Assembly (NCBI GenBank): GCA_001829415.1
Contig: MIBE01000038.1
Coordinates: 1-49,972 of the forward strand
Direction of reading: 5' to 3'
DNA length: 49,972 nucleotides
From: Spirochaetes bacterium GWF1_51_8
GTDB lineage: Bacteria > Spirochaetota > Brevinematia > Brevinematales > GWF1-51-8
A model generated the notes under the pieces. The model did not search any database. It saw only the letters and a program-made list of their open reading frames with translations, and had not been told where the DNA came from. Position 1 is the stretch's first letter. Every line of letters starts with the position of its first letter. The position numbers were made by a program, and so were the translations under genes. Positions 16,280 through 24,434 of this stretch are shown here, piece after piece.

Positions 16280-17353
16280 ATGAACAGCAGTACGGATTAT
16301 GAGATCAAGTTCAGCGGAATGGTGAAGGACTTTTTCGGGAAGATTTTTACCCGGAATATCCTCAACCTTTCGAATTCGCTGCATCTTTTCAGGACATGGA
16401 TGAGTCAGAGAAGAGCGGTCGCTATTCGCGAGAAATGGCTGAGGGAAGGGGTGCAGTCGCCCCCGTTTATGATCATCAGCATTACCGCGAAATGCAATCT
16501 GGCATGCAAGGGATGTTATTCCCACGCACAGCACCGTTCGCGTGAAACCGAGATGAGCGCGGAGAAACTGCGTTCCGTGATCGGCGAGGCGGGCGAACTG
16601 GGGACGTCGGTCATCCTGATCGCGGGCGGGGAACCGTTGGTACGCCCCGAGATCATGGATATCACGGCCGGATTTCCGGAGATCGTGTTTCCGATGTTTA
16701 CAAACGGCCTCCTGCTGAACGACGCATTGATCGGCAGGATGAAGAAGCAGAAGAACCTTGTGCCGATTGTCAGCCTCGAGGGCGGGATGATCGAAACCGA
16801 CAGCCGCAGGGGCGGCGGGGTTTTCGCGAATGTGCTCCGGGTGATGGACAAGCTTGCCTCGGGTAACGTGCTCTACGGGACGTCGGTGACAGTCACACGC
16901 GAGAATTTCGATACAGTCACGAGCGGAGAGTTTATCGGGAGCCTGCTCGGTAAGAAATGCGGTGTTTTTATTTATGTGGAATATGTTCCTGTACGCGAGG
17001 GCACGGATCACCTGACCCTCACCGAGGAACAGAAAATAGAGTTACGGCGGTTATTGGACGAATGGGGCCGGAAGCATCGGGCGCAGTTCATCGGCTTCCC
17101 GGGCGACGAGGAAATCTTCGGAGGATGCCTCGCTTCGGGACGCGGGTTTGTGCATATCAGCCCAGAAGGCAGGCTCGAGCCATGCCCGTTCGCGCCGTAT
17201 TCGGATACCGATGTCAATCAAATGTCGTTAAGGTCGGCGCTAGCCTCCGATTTTCTTCGGAAGATCAGGGAAAACCACCATCTCCTTAAGGAGACGCGTG
17301 GCGGATGCGCTCTCTGGGAAAACCGGCAGTGGGTCGCCTCCTTGATGAAATGA
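16280..17353 (+). CDS. Radical SAM protein with SPASM-like C-terminal cysteines
   Basis: 357 aa. The [4Fe-4S]/SAM motif CNLACKGC (Cys72, Cys76, Cys79) lies after a helical N-terminal region; GGEPL follows at the usual spacing. The C-terminal part has further Cys (GGCLASGRGFVHISPEGRLEPCPF and GGCALW), resembling a SPASM/twitch auxiliary cluster region. Such proteins modify peptides or anaerobic cofactors; the substrate here is unknown, and no small precursor peptide is evident next door. A TTG at 16250 is in frame, but the ATG at 16280 has GGGAGAG 4-5 nt upstream. A terminator follows directly. Confidence 0.82.
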   Translation: MNSSTDYEIKFSGMVKDFFGKIFTRNILNLSNSLHLFRTWMSQRRAVAIREKWLREGVQSPPFMIISITAKCNLACKGCYSHAQHRSRETEMSAEKLRSVIGEAGELGTSVILIAGGEPLVRPEIMDITAGFPEIVFPMFTNGLLLNDALIGRMKKQKNLVPIVSLEGGMIETDSRRGGGVFANVLRVMDKLASGNVLYGTSVTVTRENFDTVTSGEFIGSLLGKKCGVFIYVEYVPVREGTDHLTLTEEQKIELRRLLDEWGRKHRAQFIGFPGDEEIFGGCLASGRGFVHISPEGRLEPCPFAPYSDTDVNQMSLRSALASDFLRKIRENHHLLKETRGGCALWENRQWVASLMK

Positions 17354-17377
17354 CCTTTTTATATCACCCCCCAATTG

Positions 17378-17413
17378 AGACGGTCCGGAGTTTATCTCCG
17401 GCCGTCTTTTTTT
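17378..17413 (+). terminator. Terminator of the radical SAM gene
   Basis: AGACGG-t-CCGGAG / CTCCGG-c-CGTCT stem with a TTTAT loop and a run of T. Confidence 0.88.
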
Positions 17414-17414
17414 C

Positions 17415-17443
17415 TTTACACGCTTGCTTCGCCATTCTATAAT
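17415..17443 (+). promoter_or_regulatory. Promoter of the M23 peptidase gene
   Basis: TTTACA, 17 bp, TATAAT, immediately after the preceding terminator. Confidence 0.65.
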
Positions 17444-17494
17444 CTAACCGTGTGTTTCTATTCAGACTCTCAATATAAAAAGCCCGGAGGCATT

Positions 17495-18124
17495 ATGCCC
17501 ACGTCGGTAAAAGCGCTCGTTTTCCTCTTCGCCGGACTGGTCGCGGCGGTGATCGTCTTGATTGTTCTCAGCAACTCCCAGCATATCATCCCGCTCCGGG
17601 CGTCGACAGGCGATACGGAAGTGATGAAGATACTCGCGGACAGGTGTCCTATCGCGGACGGGCTGGATTTCCCCGTGGGGCCGCCGGACGCCGTAGGCTA
17701 CTATGACGCCCAGCCGTTCCAGAAGAACTTCCATCTCGGCGAGGACTGGAACGGCAAGGGCGGCGGGAATACCGATCTTTACGATCCGGTCTACAGTATT
17801 GCCGACGGTATCGTGGTGTATGCCGCGAATGCGGGCGGGGGCTGGGGTAATCTTGTCCGGGTGGTGCATAATATCGGGTCGCAGGAAAATCCCGTGTATA
17901 TCGAGAGCCTCTACGGTCACCTCGAGAATATCGACGTCGATCAGTACCAGATCGTTAAACGCGGTCAGCAGGTCGGTACTATCGGGAATGTCGGCGGGCT
18001 CTACTTCGCGCACCTGCATTTCGAGATCAGGACGAATATCACTATCGGCAACGGGTTCGGTTACTCGGCCAACACGTCGGGATATGTCGCGCCTACGCCA
18101 TTCATCATAGCCCACCGCCCGTAA
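17495..18124 (+). CDS. M23-family (LytM-like) peptidase, membrane-anchored
   Basis: 209 aa. One N-terminal membrane segment (residues 6-26), then an M23 zinc endopeptidase domain. Ligand motifs are HLGED (His80, Asp84) and AHLHFE (His173, His175), with the conserved YGHL (His142) between. It probably cleaves peptidoglycan cross-bridges or regulates an amidase in the periplasm. The frame is open 40 codons upstream, but GGAGG is 4 nt before this ATG and the membrane segment begins just after it. It is shorter than most M23 proteins, without LysM or coiled coil. Confidence 0.85.
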   Translation: MPTSVKALVFLFAGLVAAVIVLIVLSNSQHIIPLRASTGDTEVMKILADRCPIADGLDFPVGPPDAVGYYDAQPFQKNFHLGEDWNGKGGGNTDLYDPVYSIADGIVVYAANAGGGWGNLVRVVHNIGSQENPVYIESLYGHLENIDVDQYQIVKRGQQVGTIGNVGGLYFAHLHFEIRTNITIGNGFGYSANTSGYVAPTPFIIAHRP

Positions 18125-18210
18125 GATTTTTTCTCAATTTCAGCGGAAAACTCGCGGAAACTTCCCCTCGTTGTATAATAAACCGATGCTTAGAAGAAAA
18201 AGGAGGCCGT

Positions 18211-18744
18211 ATGAGACGGAAAATGATGATCGTTTTTCTGGGGGTTTTCACGATATCGGCTGTCACCGCGCAGGAGGCGGGGCCGTCGGTAGTGGAAGTG
18301 AAAAAGGGCGGGTATTCCCTTGAAATGCCTGCGGACTGGCCGGTAAAGGATAAGGATATCAAGGCCGGGAACATCGTTTCGACTATCCCTATCGGCGACG
18401 GGATCACGCTCGAGTTCCGGGTCATGAAGGCGAAGGGGAAGTATGACGCGCTGAAGAAGGACCTCGCGAAGAATTTCAAGAAGGAGTATTTCAAGGCGAA
18501 CGAGCTCGGTAAGGGTGAGATCAAGACGGTCATAGCCCCCGTGTGCCAGGTAGTCAACGGGCTCGAACTCTGCTCTGCCGTCATGCAGTATGCCTATAAG
18601 TACCACGAGTACCGGGTATACTTCGGGGTGTTCAAAACTAAGGCCGGGGTGTACAAGGTGTTCTTCGTGTGCAAGGCCGACGCTTACGATTACTTCTTCG
18701 ACCAGGCCAAGATACCGCTCGGCTCATTAAAAGCGCTGCAATAA
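18211..18744 (+). CDS. Small secreted protein of unknown function
   Basis: 177 aa with a signal peptide (1-20, ending VTAQ). The mature part runs GGYSLEMPADWPVKDKD, a helix of charged residues, then YRVYFGVFKTKAGVYKVFFVCKA and a short C-terminal helix. The layout (PsbP/DcrB-like) resembles the protein at 15307-15852, especially the K[AG]GVY strand. AAGGAGG lies 5 nt before the ATG. Function unknown. Confidence 0.72.
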   Translation: MRRKMMIVFLGVFTISAVTAQEAGPSVVEVKKGGYSLEMPADWPVKDKDIKAGNIVSTIPIGDGITLEFRVMKAKGKYDALKKDLAKNFKKEYFKANELGKGEIKTVIAPVCQVVNGLELCSAVMQYAYKYHEYRVYFGVFKTKAGVYKVFFVCKADAYDYFFDQAKIPLGSLKALQ

Positions 18745-18751
18745 CGGGACT

Positions 18752-18904
18752 GTTAACGCACTCGGAAAATCAAGGAGTCCTTTGTCACCGCGAGACGCGG
18801 AGCGGCAAAGCAGTCTGTATAACTCCCAATTCATTAATGAGATAGATTGCTTAGGCGGAGGTTCGCCTGGTCGCCATGATAAAATGACATTGTCATCAGG
18901 CCCT
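18752..18904. repeat. MITE-like palindromic element, copy 2 (inverted, degenerate)
   Basis: Same family as 8616-8921 but on the other strand: TTTGTCACCGCGAG, GCAAAGCAGTCTGTATA, GATAGATTGCTTAG and TGACATTGTCATCAGGCCC. Ends have drifted. It lies at the junction of convergent genes. Confidence 0.72.
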
Positions 18905-18906
18905 AA

Positions 18907-18930
18907 CAAAAGAGGGGGCTTTCGCCCCCC
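18907..18930 (-). terminator. Terminator of the 19115-20065 transcript
   Basis: Minus strand: GGGGGC-gaaa-GCCCCC-TCTTTTG. It follows the post-stop duplicated tail, not the stop codon itself. Confidence 0.85.
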
Positions 18931-19114
18931 GACTATATTTTCCGGTGACTTCCGCCATTGAGTAACGTGTGTCCAAAATAACGATGGAGCCGTCCGGATT
19001 CCGGTACGACGCGTTATTCATTTTCGTCGGGCTGAGCGAGACGCCCGCGAAGTATATTTGCCCGTTTATCGGGATGATCCGGGACAGGATACCGCCAAAT
19101 CCCCGGTATTCAGC
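18931..19114 (-). pseudogene. In-frame duplicated tail after the stop of the adjacent lipoprotein gene
   Basis: Directly after the TAA at 19115-19117 the same frame continues AEYRGFGGILSRIIPI, then NGQIYFAGVSLSP and DGSIVILDTRYSMAE. This matches the gene's own end (NNEIYFAGSVIQD, DGTVTVLDTRESYAE). It is either an extra repeat unit cut off by a nonsense mutation or a duplicated 3' end. The transcript terminator sits beyond it. Confidence 0.7.
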
Positions 19115-20065
19115 TTATTCCGGTGATGAACTTTCCGCATAAGACTCTCGAGTATCCAGAACCGTAACCGTTCCGTCAGATTTCCAATATGCGGCGGAAC
19201 TTAACGAATCCTGGATAACCGATCCCGCGAAATAGATTTCGTTGTTATAAAGTATCGTTTTTTTTGTGTAGCCGTTTGTGTAAGTACCGGATAAGCTAAA
19301 AAGAGACCCGTTTTTCAAATAAACCGGAGCGGTAAATCCCCCGGTGTTTATATATCCGCAGATATAAAGATCCGCGCCGATTTTTTCAACCCCGTAAACA
19401 TAGAAATTCGTTGCGATAATCCGATGATACACATCCGCTTCGAGGTATCCTATTTCATTCCCGTTAGTCGTGCAGATTATTCTTAAGTTTGTCCCTTCGA
19501 AATAAGGTTCATACCATGAAGTGATTCCCGGCACCTCATGATAGACCGAATTCAGCCAATAACCTTTTCCGGCCAAGAAATTTGTCGAACCGACAACCGC
19601 GATATTTGTCCCGGAAACGGCAATACCATAGGCGTTCATAAAATAATCGCTAGAATTGGTAGAAAAGAAGAGAGCGTGATAGATGCCGTTTTCCCAATAA
19701 CCGGCGGATGTACTGGCGTTCTTTCCGGTAATGTAAACTTTCCCGTCGGCGACCGCGATATCCCGTAACGAAAATCCGGAAGCGCTGATTAGGGTAAACG
19801 CCCCGTTTTTCCAGTACCCGTACTGATCCTGTGAATTACGCCCAAGAATATAAACATCCGAACCATCCCTGAAGGAACAGATCACACTTGAATTACCGGA
19901 ATCCAGAATGTTTATCGTGCCGGCGTCCCAATAGACGGCGTTTAATGTACCCGAAGATATCTCCACGGTGCCCGCGATTATTACACCGTGCGCTATTTCC
20001 GGAACCGCCGGTGCGCAGGAAACCAACGCGATCAGAATCGCGATCATACCCAAACCCTTCTTCAT
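19115..20065 (-). CDS. Repeat lipoprotein, probable beta-propeller
   Basis: 316 aa lipoprotein of unknown function. Lipobox VSC (Cys17). About seven repeats of 40-50 residues with the pattern [AG]YW-[KED]NG then VYI.G (GYWKNGAFTLIS, GYWENGIYHAL, GYWLNSVYHEV, YLKNGSLFSL, AYWKSDGTVTVL), consistent with a propeller. The start is the ATG at 20065, where GGAGG stands 5 nt upstream; an in-frame ATG four codons earlier overlaps that site. A further repeat lies after the stop (18931-19114), so the protein may be shortened relative to its ancestor. Confidence 0.75.
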   Translation of the reverse strand: MKKGLGMIAILIALVSCAPAVPEIAHGVIIAGTVEISSGTLNAVYWDAGTINILDSGNSSVICSFRDGSDVYILGRNSQDQYGYWKNGAFTLISASGFSLRDIAVADGKVYITGKNASTSAGYWENGIYHALFFSTNSSDYFMNAYGIAVSGTNIAVVGSTNFLAGKGYWLNSVYHEVPGITSWYEPYFEGTNLRIICTTNGNEIGYLEADVYHRIIATNFYVYGVEKIGADLYICGYINTGGFTAPVYLKNGSLFSLSGTYTNGYTKKTILYNNEIYFAGSVIQDSLSSAAYWKSDGTVTVLDTRESYAESSSPE

Positions 20066-20092
20066 ATAGACCTCCAAAAACTTAGTTTCAAT

Positions 20093-20121
20093 AATATAAC
20101 CTACGATAAAAAGAATTTCAA
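20093..20121 (-). promoter_or_regulatory. Promoter of the repeat lipoprotein gene
   Basis: Minus strand: TTGAAA, 17 bp, TATATT, about 28 bp before the ATG at 20065. Confidence 0.6.
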
Positions 20122-20227
20122 GTTGCGGGCGAAATGTTATGAAATATATATAACGATTGATAACTCGATAATTATCATATTGTATTTATAGGAAAAGCGA
20201 TGATAAAACGTTACATATCGAGGCTGT

Positions 20228-21118
20228 TTACTTCTCCAGTACTTCGATATAGGCAAAATGCGCCTTCCCGTCGCCGCCGAACGGTTTCCCCATCTCGTTG
20301 GCTACAAGGCCTATCCTGACCTGCGCCGGGGAAAAATACCCGCTCATACCCTTAGTAAAACTCACGCCGTTATCCGCCGAATAAGAGAGAGTGACGACCG
20401 GGCCCGACTTCTCGATCCTCAGGATGGGGGCGTTGTTCGTACAGGTATGCTGGACAAACACCGCGAAGACGTTGGTCACGAAATCGGGAAAATCGGCCGG
20501 TGTACCGGTTTCCGCTGTCAGGCAGTCGTATCCCGGGAAAACGGAGCCTTATGTCAAACTAAGGTTCGTCGTCGGATTGAGATAATGGATGAACCCGCTG
20601 AAAGGCCAGCCGTTCTTGTCGCGGCAGATGTTCATATCGAAAAGGTGCGGGAGACTGCCGAAACTGACGAATTTGATATAGTGATAGGGATTGGATGTGT
20701 CCTGTACGATCACTCCGGCGAAATGGCTGGAACTCACCCCTGCCGGAGTATACTCGACCTGAGCTTCTATCTTGAAGTCGCCCGTACCCCATGCAAGCGG
20801 CATCATAAATAATCCCGGCCCGTACCATCCGTTCCACCAGTCGGCGGTCGCGGCGGGTTCCGGTGTCAGGACGAGTTCGCCGTTCGTGAGAGTATATGTC
20901 AAGGTATAGATGCAGCACACCGGCGGATTGGCGTCCTTCATCGCGTTAGTCCGGATTTCCCATTTTACCGGGTCGAGAACAGTGTTTGTGAAACTGTCGC
21001 TCATTGCCGGAAGGATATCCCAATTAGTGGTAGGTACATGACTCTGCGGCACGGGAATTGACGGGAGAACACTGCATCCTGAAAACAACACAACAATAGA
21101 AAAAATTAACCCTTTCAT
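20228..21118 (-). pseudogene. DUF1349-like/concanavalin-fold lipoprotein gene with an in-frame TAA
   Basis: A 296-codon reading frame interrupted once by TAA at 20549-20551. Upstream part: lipobox FSGC in MKGLIFSIVVLFSGCS, then a beta-sandwich with DSFTNTVLDPVKWEIR, WWNGWYGPGLF, DFKIEAQVEY and FAGVIVQD. After the stop the same frame continues GSVFPGYDC...TNVFAVFVQHT...LRIEKSGPVVTLSYSADNG...VRIGLVANEMG and ends AYIEVLEK, completing the sandwich as in DUF1349-like carbohydrate-binding domains. A nonsense mutation (for example CAA to TAA) or a sequencing error is likely. A truncated protein lacking the last strands could still be made. Confidence 0.75.
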
Positions 21119-21183
21119 ATCGGCCCCCTGTACTTTCTCCCTATTATCGAAATTTACCCTTATACTATTATTCCACAATAAAG

Positions 21184-21813
21184 TTACGGTTTCAATTGTC
21201 GAAAATATCTCGCGAGCATCACCGGGACGGGTATAAAGATCAGGCACCAGAATATCAAAGCGATCGAGCCGAACATATCGCCGGACGCCCCCGCGGTGTT
21301 GGGCATGGGGATGAGCGGGTAGATGAACGTCGGTACCGCGAAAAGGCCGTTGATGACCATCGCGCGGCGGAGCCATTTTTCCAACGGGTCTTTACCGAAA
21401 ACCTGCGACGATGCGAGAACACCTAAGCAGAGGAACACATAGCCCAGCATATCCAGCGCGAACGCCGGGGTGCCGGGGGTGTAGACAAACGGCGTCAATA
21501 TTTCATTCGACAGCATGAGGCTGTTATTTTGGATAACCGATAGCTGGATGTAGTAAACCGCCGTGCAGAGCACGATGTATACCGCACCGGAGATTACCCC
21601 TGCGAGTGTGAATACGCGCTTCTTTTCCGGCACCGAATAATGCAGGCTGATAAGCATCAGGGTGAAGCTCCACGGCAGGACGGCGCACGGGATATAGCAA
21701 AGGTAATCGAGGCCGGGATTGAATATCGAGATAATCAACGCAACAAGGAATAAAAACACCATTGCCGCCGTAAACACCGACGACCAGAAACCCATCCGCG
21801 AAACTCTTTTCAT
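21184..21813 (-). CDS. Integral membrane protein, six predicted helices
   Basis: 209 aa, unrecognised. Six hydrophobic segments (about 9-31, 37-56, 66-90, 115-137, 150-168, 180-200 from the ATG at 21813). GGAGG is 5 nt before this ATG; the frame extends six codons upstream without signal. No catalytic motif is visible. It follows the preceding lipoprotein pseudogene's 5' end by 65 bp, in the same direction. Confidence 0.7.
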   Translation of the reverse strand: MKRVSRMGFWSSVFTAAMVFLFLVALIISIFNPGLDYLCYIPCAVLPWSFTLMLISLHYSVPEKKRVFTLAGVISGAVYIVLCTAVYYIQLSVIQNNSLMLSNEILTPFVYTPGTPAFALDMLGYVFLCLGVLASSQVFGKDPLEKWLRRAMVINGLFAVPTFIYPLIPMPNTAGASGDMFGSIALIFWCLIFIPVPVMLARYFRQLKP

Positions 21814-21890
21814 AATGTCCTCCATTACCACATTTTAATGGAGAAATATTATTTCGGCAAATCATTCCGGTTAATGATTTGATCAGCCGG

Positions 21891-21919
21891 AAAAAACTAC
21901 GCCCCTCAAACGAGGGGCG
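21891..21919 (-). terminator. Terminator of the 21959-23944 gene
   Basis: Minus strand: CGCCCCTC-gttt-GAGGGGCG followed by TAGTTTTTT. Confidence 0.85.
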
Positions 21920-21958
21920 CGAGTTTGGATTTATTGATTCGATTGTTGAGGATTGCCG

Positions 21959-23944
21959 TTATAATCCTAAAATAGCATTGTAGCGCTCTGAAACATCCGT
22001 CCCGCTGAGCATCGTATCGAACAGGTTGACCGTATCGATCACCCCGTCGAAACCGAAGTTGAAATATGTCGTATTATAGGTGTTGGTGATCTGCGCGCCG
22101 ACCACGATGGGTGCGTCGTTCGTTTTAATCTGGCCTAGTGTGTGGGCTCTCCATGCGACCTGAACACCGTTGATATAAAGGTACATCGAGTTTCCATTCC
22201 ATGTCCCGACAATGTGATACCATCCGTTATTGGTCAAGGCTGTCGGTGAATGGATCTCTACAGCGGATCCGTTCGTTCCGGTGAGGTAAAGGTATACGCT
22301 TGAGGTTGTCCATAACTGGAGACTGTAGCATTCATCGGCGAAATCGGTGCGGATACCCTTGTGGACTATCCCCGCGAATGGGACGAAGGAATGCATGTAG
22401 ACCAGCGCCTCGACCGTGCCCTCGATATTCAGCAGGTTGTTGGTGGAGGACGGGACGGTCATATAGTTGGTCAGGCCGCCGAAGTCGTAACCGTTACCGG
22501 TCAGACTGTTCGTCGCGGGAACCGCTCCGTGGTTGTTAGTCTCGTTAAATATAGATGTTCCCGGCAACGAGAACGATCCCTCGGTCATAGGCGAGTCGCT
22601 CCACCCCGGGATGACCGCTATAGCCTTCACCGTCTTGGATGAAAGCAAAGCCACCGGCCAGATGTAGAGAATCGAACCTGCGGTAGGCGTAGTTCCGTCC
22701 AGCGTATAGTAAACCGACACGCCGGGAGTGACGCAGGAAACCGTCAGGTTGGTAGGCAGCGGATAGCTGCCGTCGGCGAGATCGAATACCGGTGCAAGGG
22801 GCTGAAGCACGTATGCGCGGACGACTGTCTCGGAGTCGGAATAGCCGTACTTGACCGCTTTTACCATTACCGTAAGAGAGGCATCCACGATCACGCTTGT
22901 ATTGGTTGTCCAGGCTGTGCCGCCGTCAATCGAATACATCACTGTAGTCCCGAGGGTGTCACCGCCTCCGAAGAAGGAAGTGAAGCCCGCATTATATGTA
23001 CCGGAAGCCTGGGGAACTGACGGGACGGCGGCCTTCATCGTATAGACCGCGCTCGTGGTGTCCGAATCCGCCCAACCGGCTTGTACGGAACGCGAGAGCA
23101 CAGTAACCGAACGCTCGATAGTTAAAGAAGAATTGGTCACCCAATCCGTGCCGCCGTTTGTGGAAAAGATCACAGAAGCGCCGGAAGTGGGCGTTGTCAT
23201 ACCCAAAACGAAATCGTTGCTGTATGTCCCTTCGGGTGTGCCGAAGACAGTATTGCTGACCTTGTGTATGATCGTATATGTCCGGGATACCGCGCCGGAA
23301 TTGGTCATGGCATATACAAATGCCTTCGCGGTTACTACCTTGCCGGTTGTGAGTTCGAACGGCGCGGAGTAGAGTATAGACGACTCAATAGGCTCAGACT
23401 CGTCGAGAGTGTAACGGATCGTCGAGTTCGATGTCCCGCAGACAATTTCTACGTCGACCTTATCGAGATAGGCGCCGTCGATGGGTGAGATCACGGGGTC
23501 TTCGACCCTTCCGCCGAGGATCAATACTTCGAAATCCGCATGATTAGTCTGGCTGAAATTACCCGCTGTATCGACCGCATAGACATCCATCGAGTAAATC
23601 CCGTTGGAGAGTCCGGTCAATGCAGCACTAAAAAGGTAAAGGCCGTTCGTGCTGGGAGTGATCCCTGTCCCGGTGAATTCGCCTGAATTGATCGAGTAAT
23701 AGACGTTACTCGGAGAGATATTATCCTTCACTTCACCTGAAATGAGGATAGAACCGGAATCGAATACCGAACCGTTGGTCGGGCATATCTTCTGGAAAGC
23801 GGGTGCGATCTTGTCGGTAGTGTCGGTATTTCCGGCTGCCGGAACGGCGGGTACTGGAAGAGGCCCGACACTGCATGAAACCGTTAAAATCGTCATTACT
23901 ATTACCGCAGGAAATAACCATCCGTTGTTATTCAGCTTTGTCAT
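21959..23944 (-). CDS. Lipoprotein with chitobiase-type C-terminal repeats and a LamG domain
   Basis: 661 aa. Lipobox VSC (Cys24). An Ig-like module (about 35-140) is followed by about four CHB_HEX_C-type repeats (about 145-455; typical lines STIRYTLDESEP, ASVIFSTNGGTDW, TTVMYSIDGGTAW, VSVYYTLDGTTP, each with VTAKA/VKAIA strands and a W/YSDS turn). The C-terminus is a LamG/concanavalin-like domain (about 465-655; FDGVIDTVNLFD near the end). Likely an outer-surface, sugar-binding or adhesive protein. The start at 23944 is chosen for the signal sequence and GGGGGAC upstream. Monocistronic with a terminator. Confidence 0.8.
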   Translation of the reverse strand: MTKLNNNGWLFPAVIVMTILTVSCSVGPLPVPAVPAAGNTDTTDKIAPAFQKICPTNGSVFDSGSILISGEVKDNISPSNVYYSINSGEFTGTGITPSTNGLYLFSAALTGLSNGIYSMDVYAVDTAGNFSQTNHADFEVLILGGRVEDPVISPIDGAYLDKVDVEIVCGTSNSTIRYTLDESEPIESSILYSAPFELTTGKVVTAKAFVYAMTNSGAVSRTYTIIHKVSNTVFGTPEGTYSNDFVLGMTTPTSGASVIFSTNGGTDWVTNSSLTIERSVTVLSRSVQAGWADSDTTSAVYTMKAAVPSVPQASGTYNAGFTSFFGGGDTLGTTVMYSIDGGTAWTTNTSVIVDASLTVMVKAVKYGYSDSETVVRAYVLQPLAPVFDLADGSYPLPTNLTVSCVTPGVSVYYTLDGTTPTAGSILYIWPVALLSSKTVKAIAVIPGWSDSPMTEGSFSLPGTSIFNETNNHGAVPATNSLTGNGYDFGGLTNYMTVPSSTNNLLNIEGTVEALVYMHSFVPFAGIVHKGIRTDFADECYSLQLWTTSSVYLYLTGTNGSAVEIHSPTALTNNGWYHIVGTWNGNSMYLYINGVQVAWRAHTLGQIKTNDAPIVVGAQITNTYNTTYFNFGFDGVIDTVNLFDTMLSGTDVSERYNAILGL

Positions 23945-24183
23945 TGTAGTCCCCCTGATAACTATATAGAGCAAATATCGTACCAACCGCGTATCTATTA
24001 CAATTTTCGGAACATCCGCGCGTAGAAGTTTAACTATATGTTATATAATGAATTAAATAACGATAAAACACGGGTGCATAAGCGGAGTATCATTTTTACG
24101 AAAGAAAAACATAAGTGTGTAATAAGTATACATTTTATGAGTGTAGAGAAAGGATACAAAAAGTCCCGTCAACTCGCCGGGCG

Positions 24184-24370
24184 TATTGACAAGCTCATTT
24201 TGTCATTGCGAGGCGTCATGGTGAGCTTGCCGAACCATAGCCGAAGCGATCTATTTAATTACTGGGAATATAAATTAAACAGACTGCTTCGCCGCTTCGC
24301 GTCTCGCCTGTCTACCTTCGTAGAAGGCAGGCAGTGACCAAAAATCGTGTATTTCATGACTGCGTCAACA
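24184..24370. repeat. MITE-like palindromic element, copy 3
   Basis: TTGACAAGCTCATTTTGTC, TTGCGAGGCGTCATGGTGAG, CGAAGCGATCT, AGACTGCTTCG, GCAGTGACC and ATTTCATGACTGCGTCAA: same order and ends as copy 1. It carries one nested small hairpin, CCTGTCTACCTTC-gta-GAAGGCAGGC (about 24308-24332). It lies in the 490-bp gap 23945-24434, which otherwise shows only AT-rich sequence with no gene. Confidence 0.8.
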
Positions 24371-24434
24371 ATCCTCTCGCCATGCGGCCGGGAACGACGG
24401 GACTATTTTTTCTATCGTGAGCTTATCGGATCGA

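Noticed and set aside
19115..20551. Genome-wide reassignment of TAA to a sense codon
   Set aside because: Many clearly complete genes here (rplS, rpsI, the glycosyltransferase) end in TAA, so two in-frame TAA in adjacent genes are better explained by mutation.
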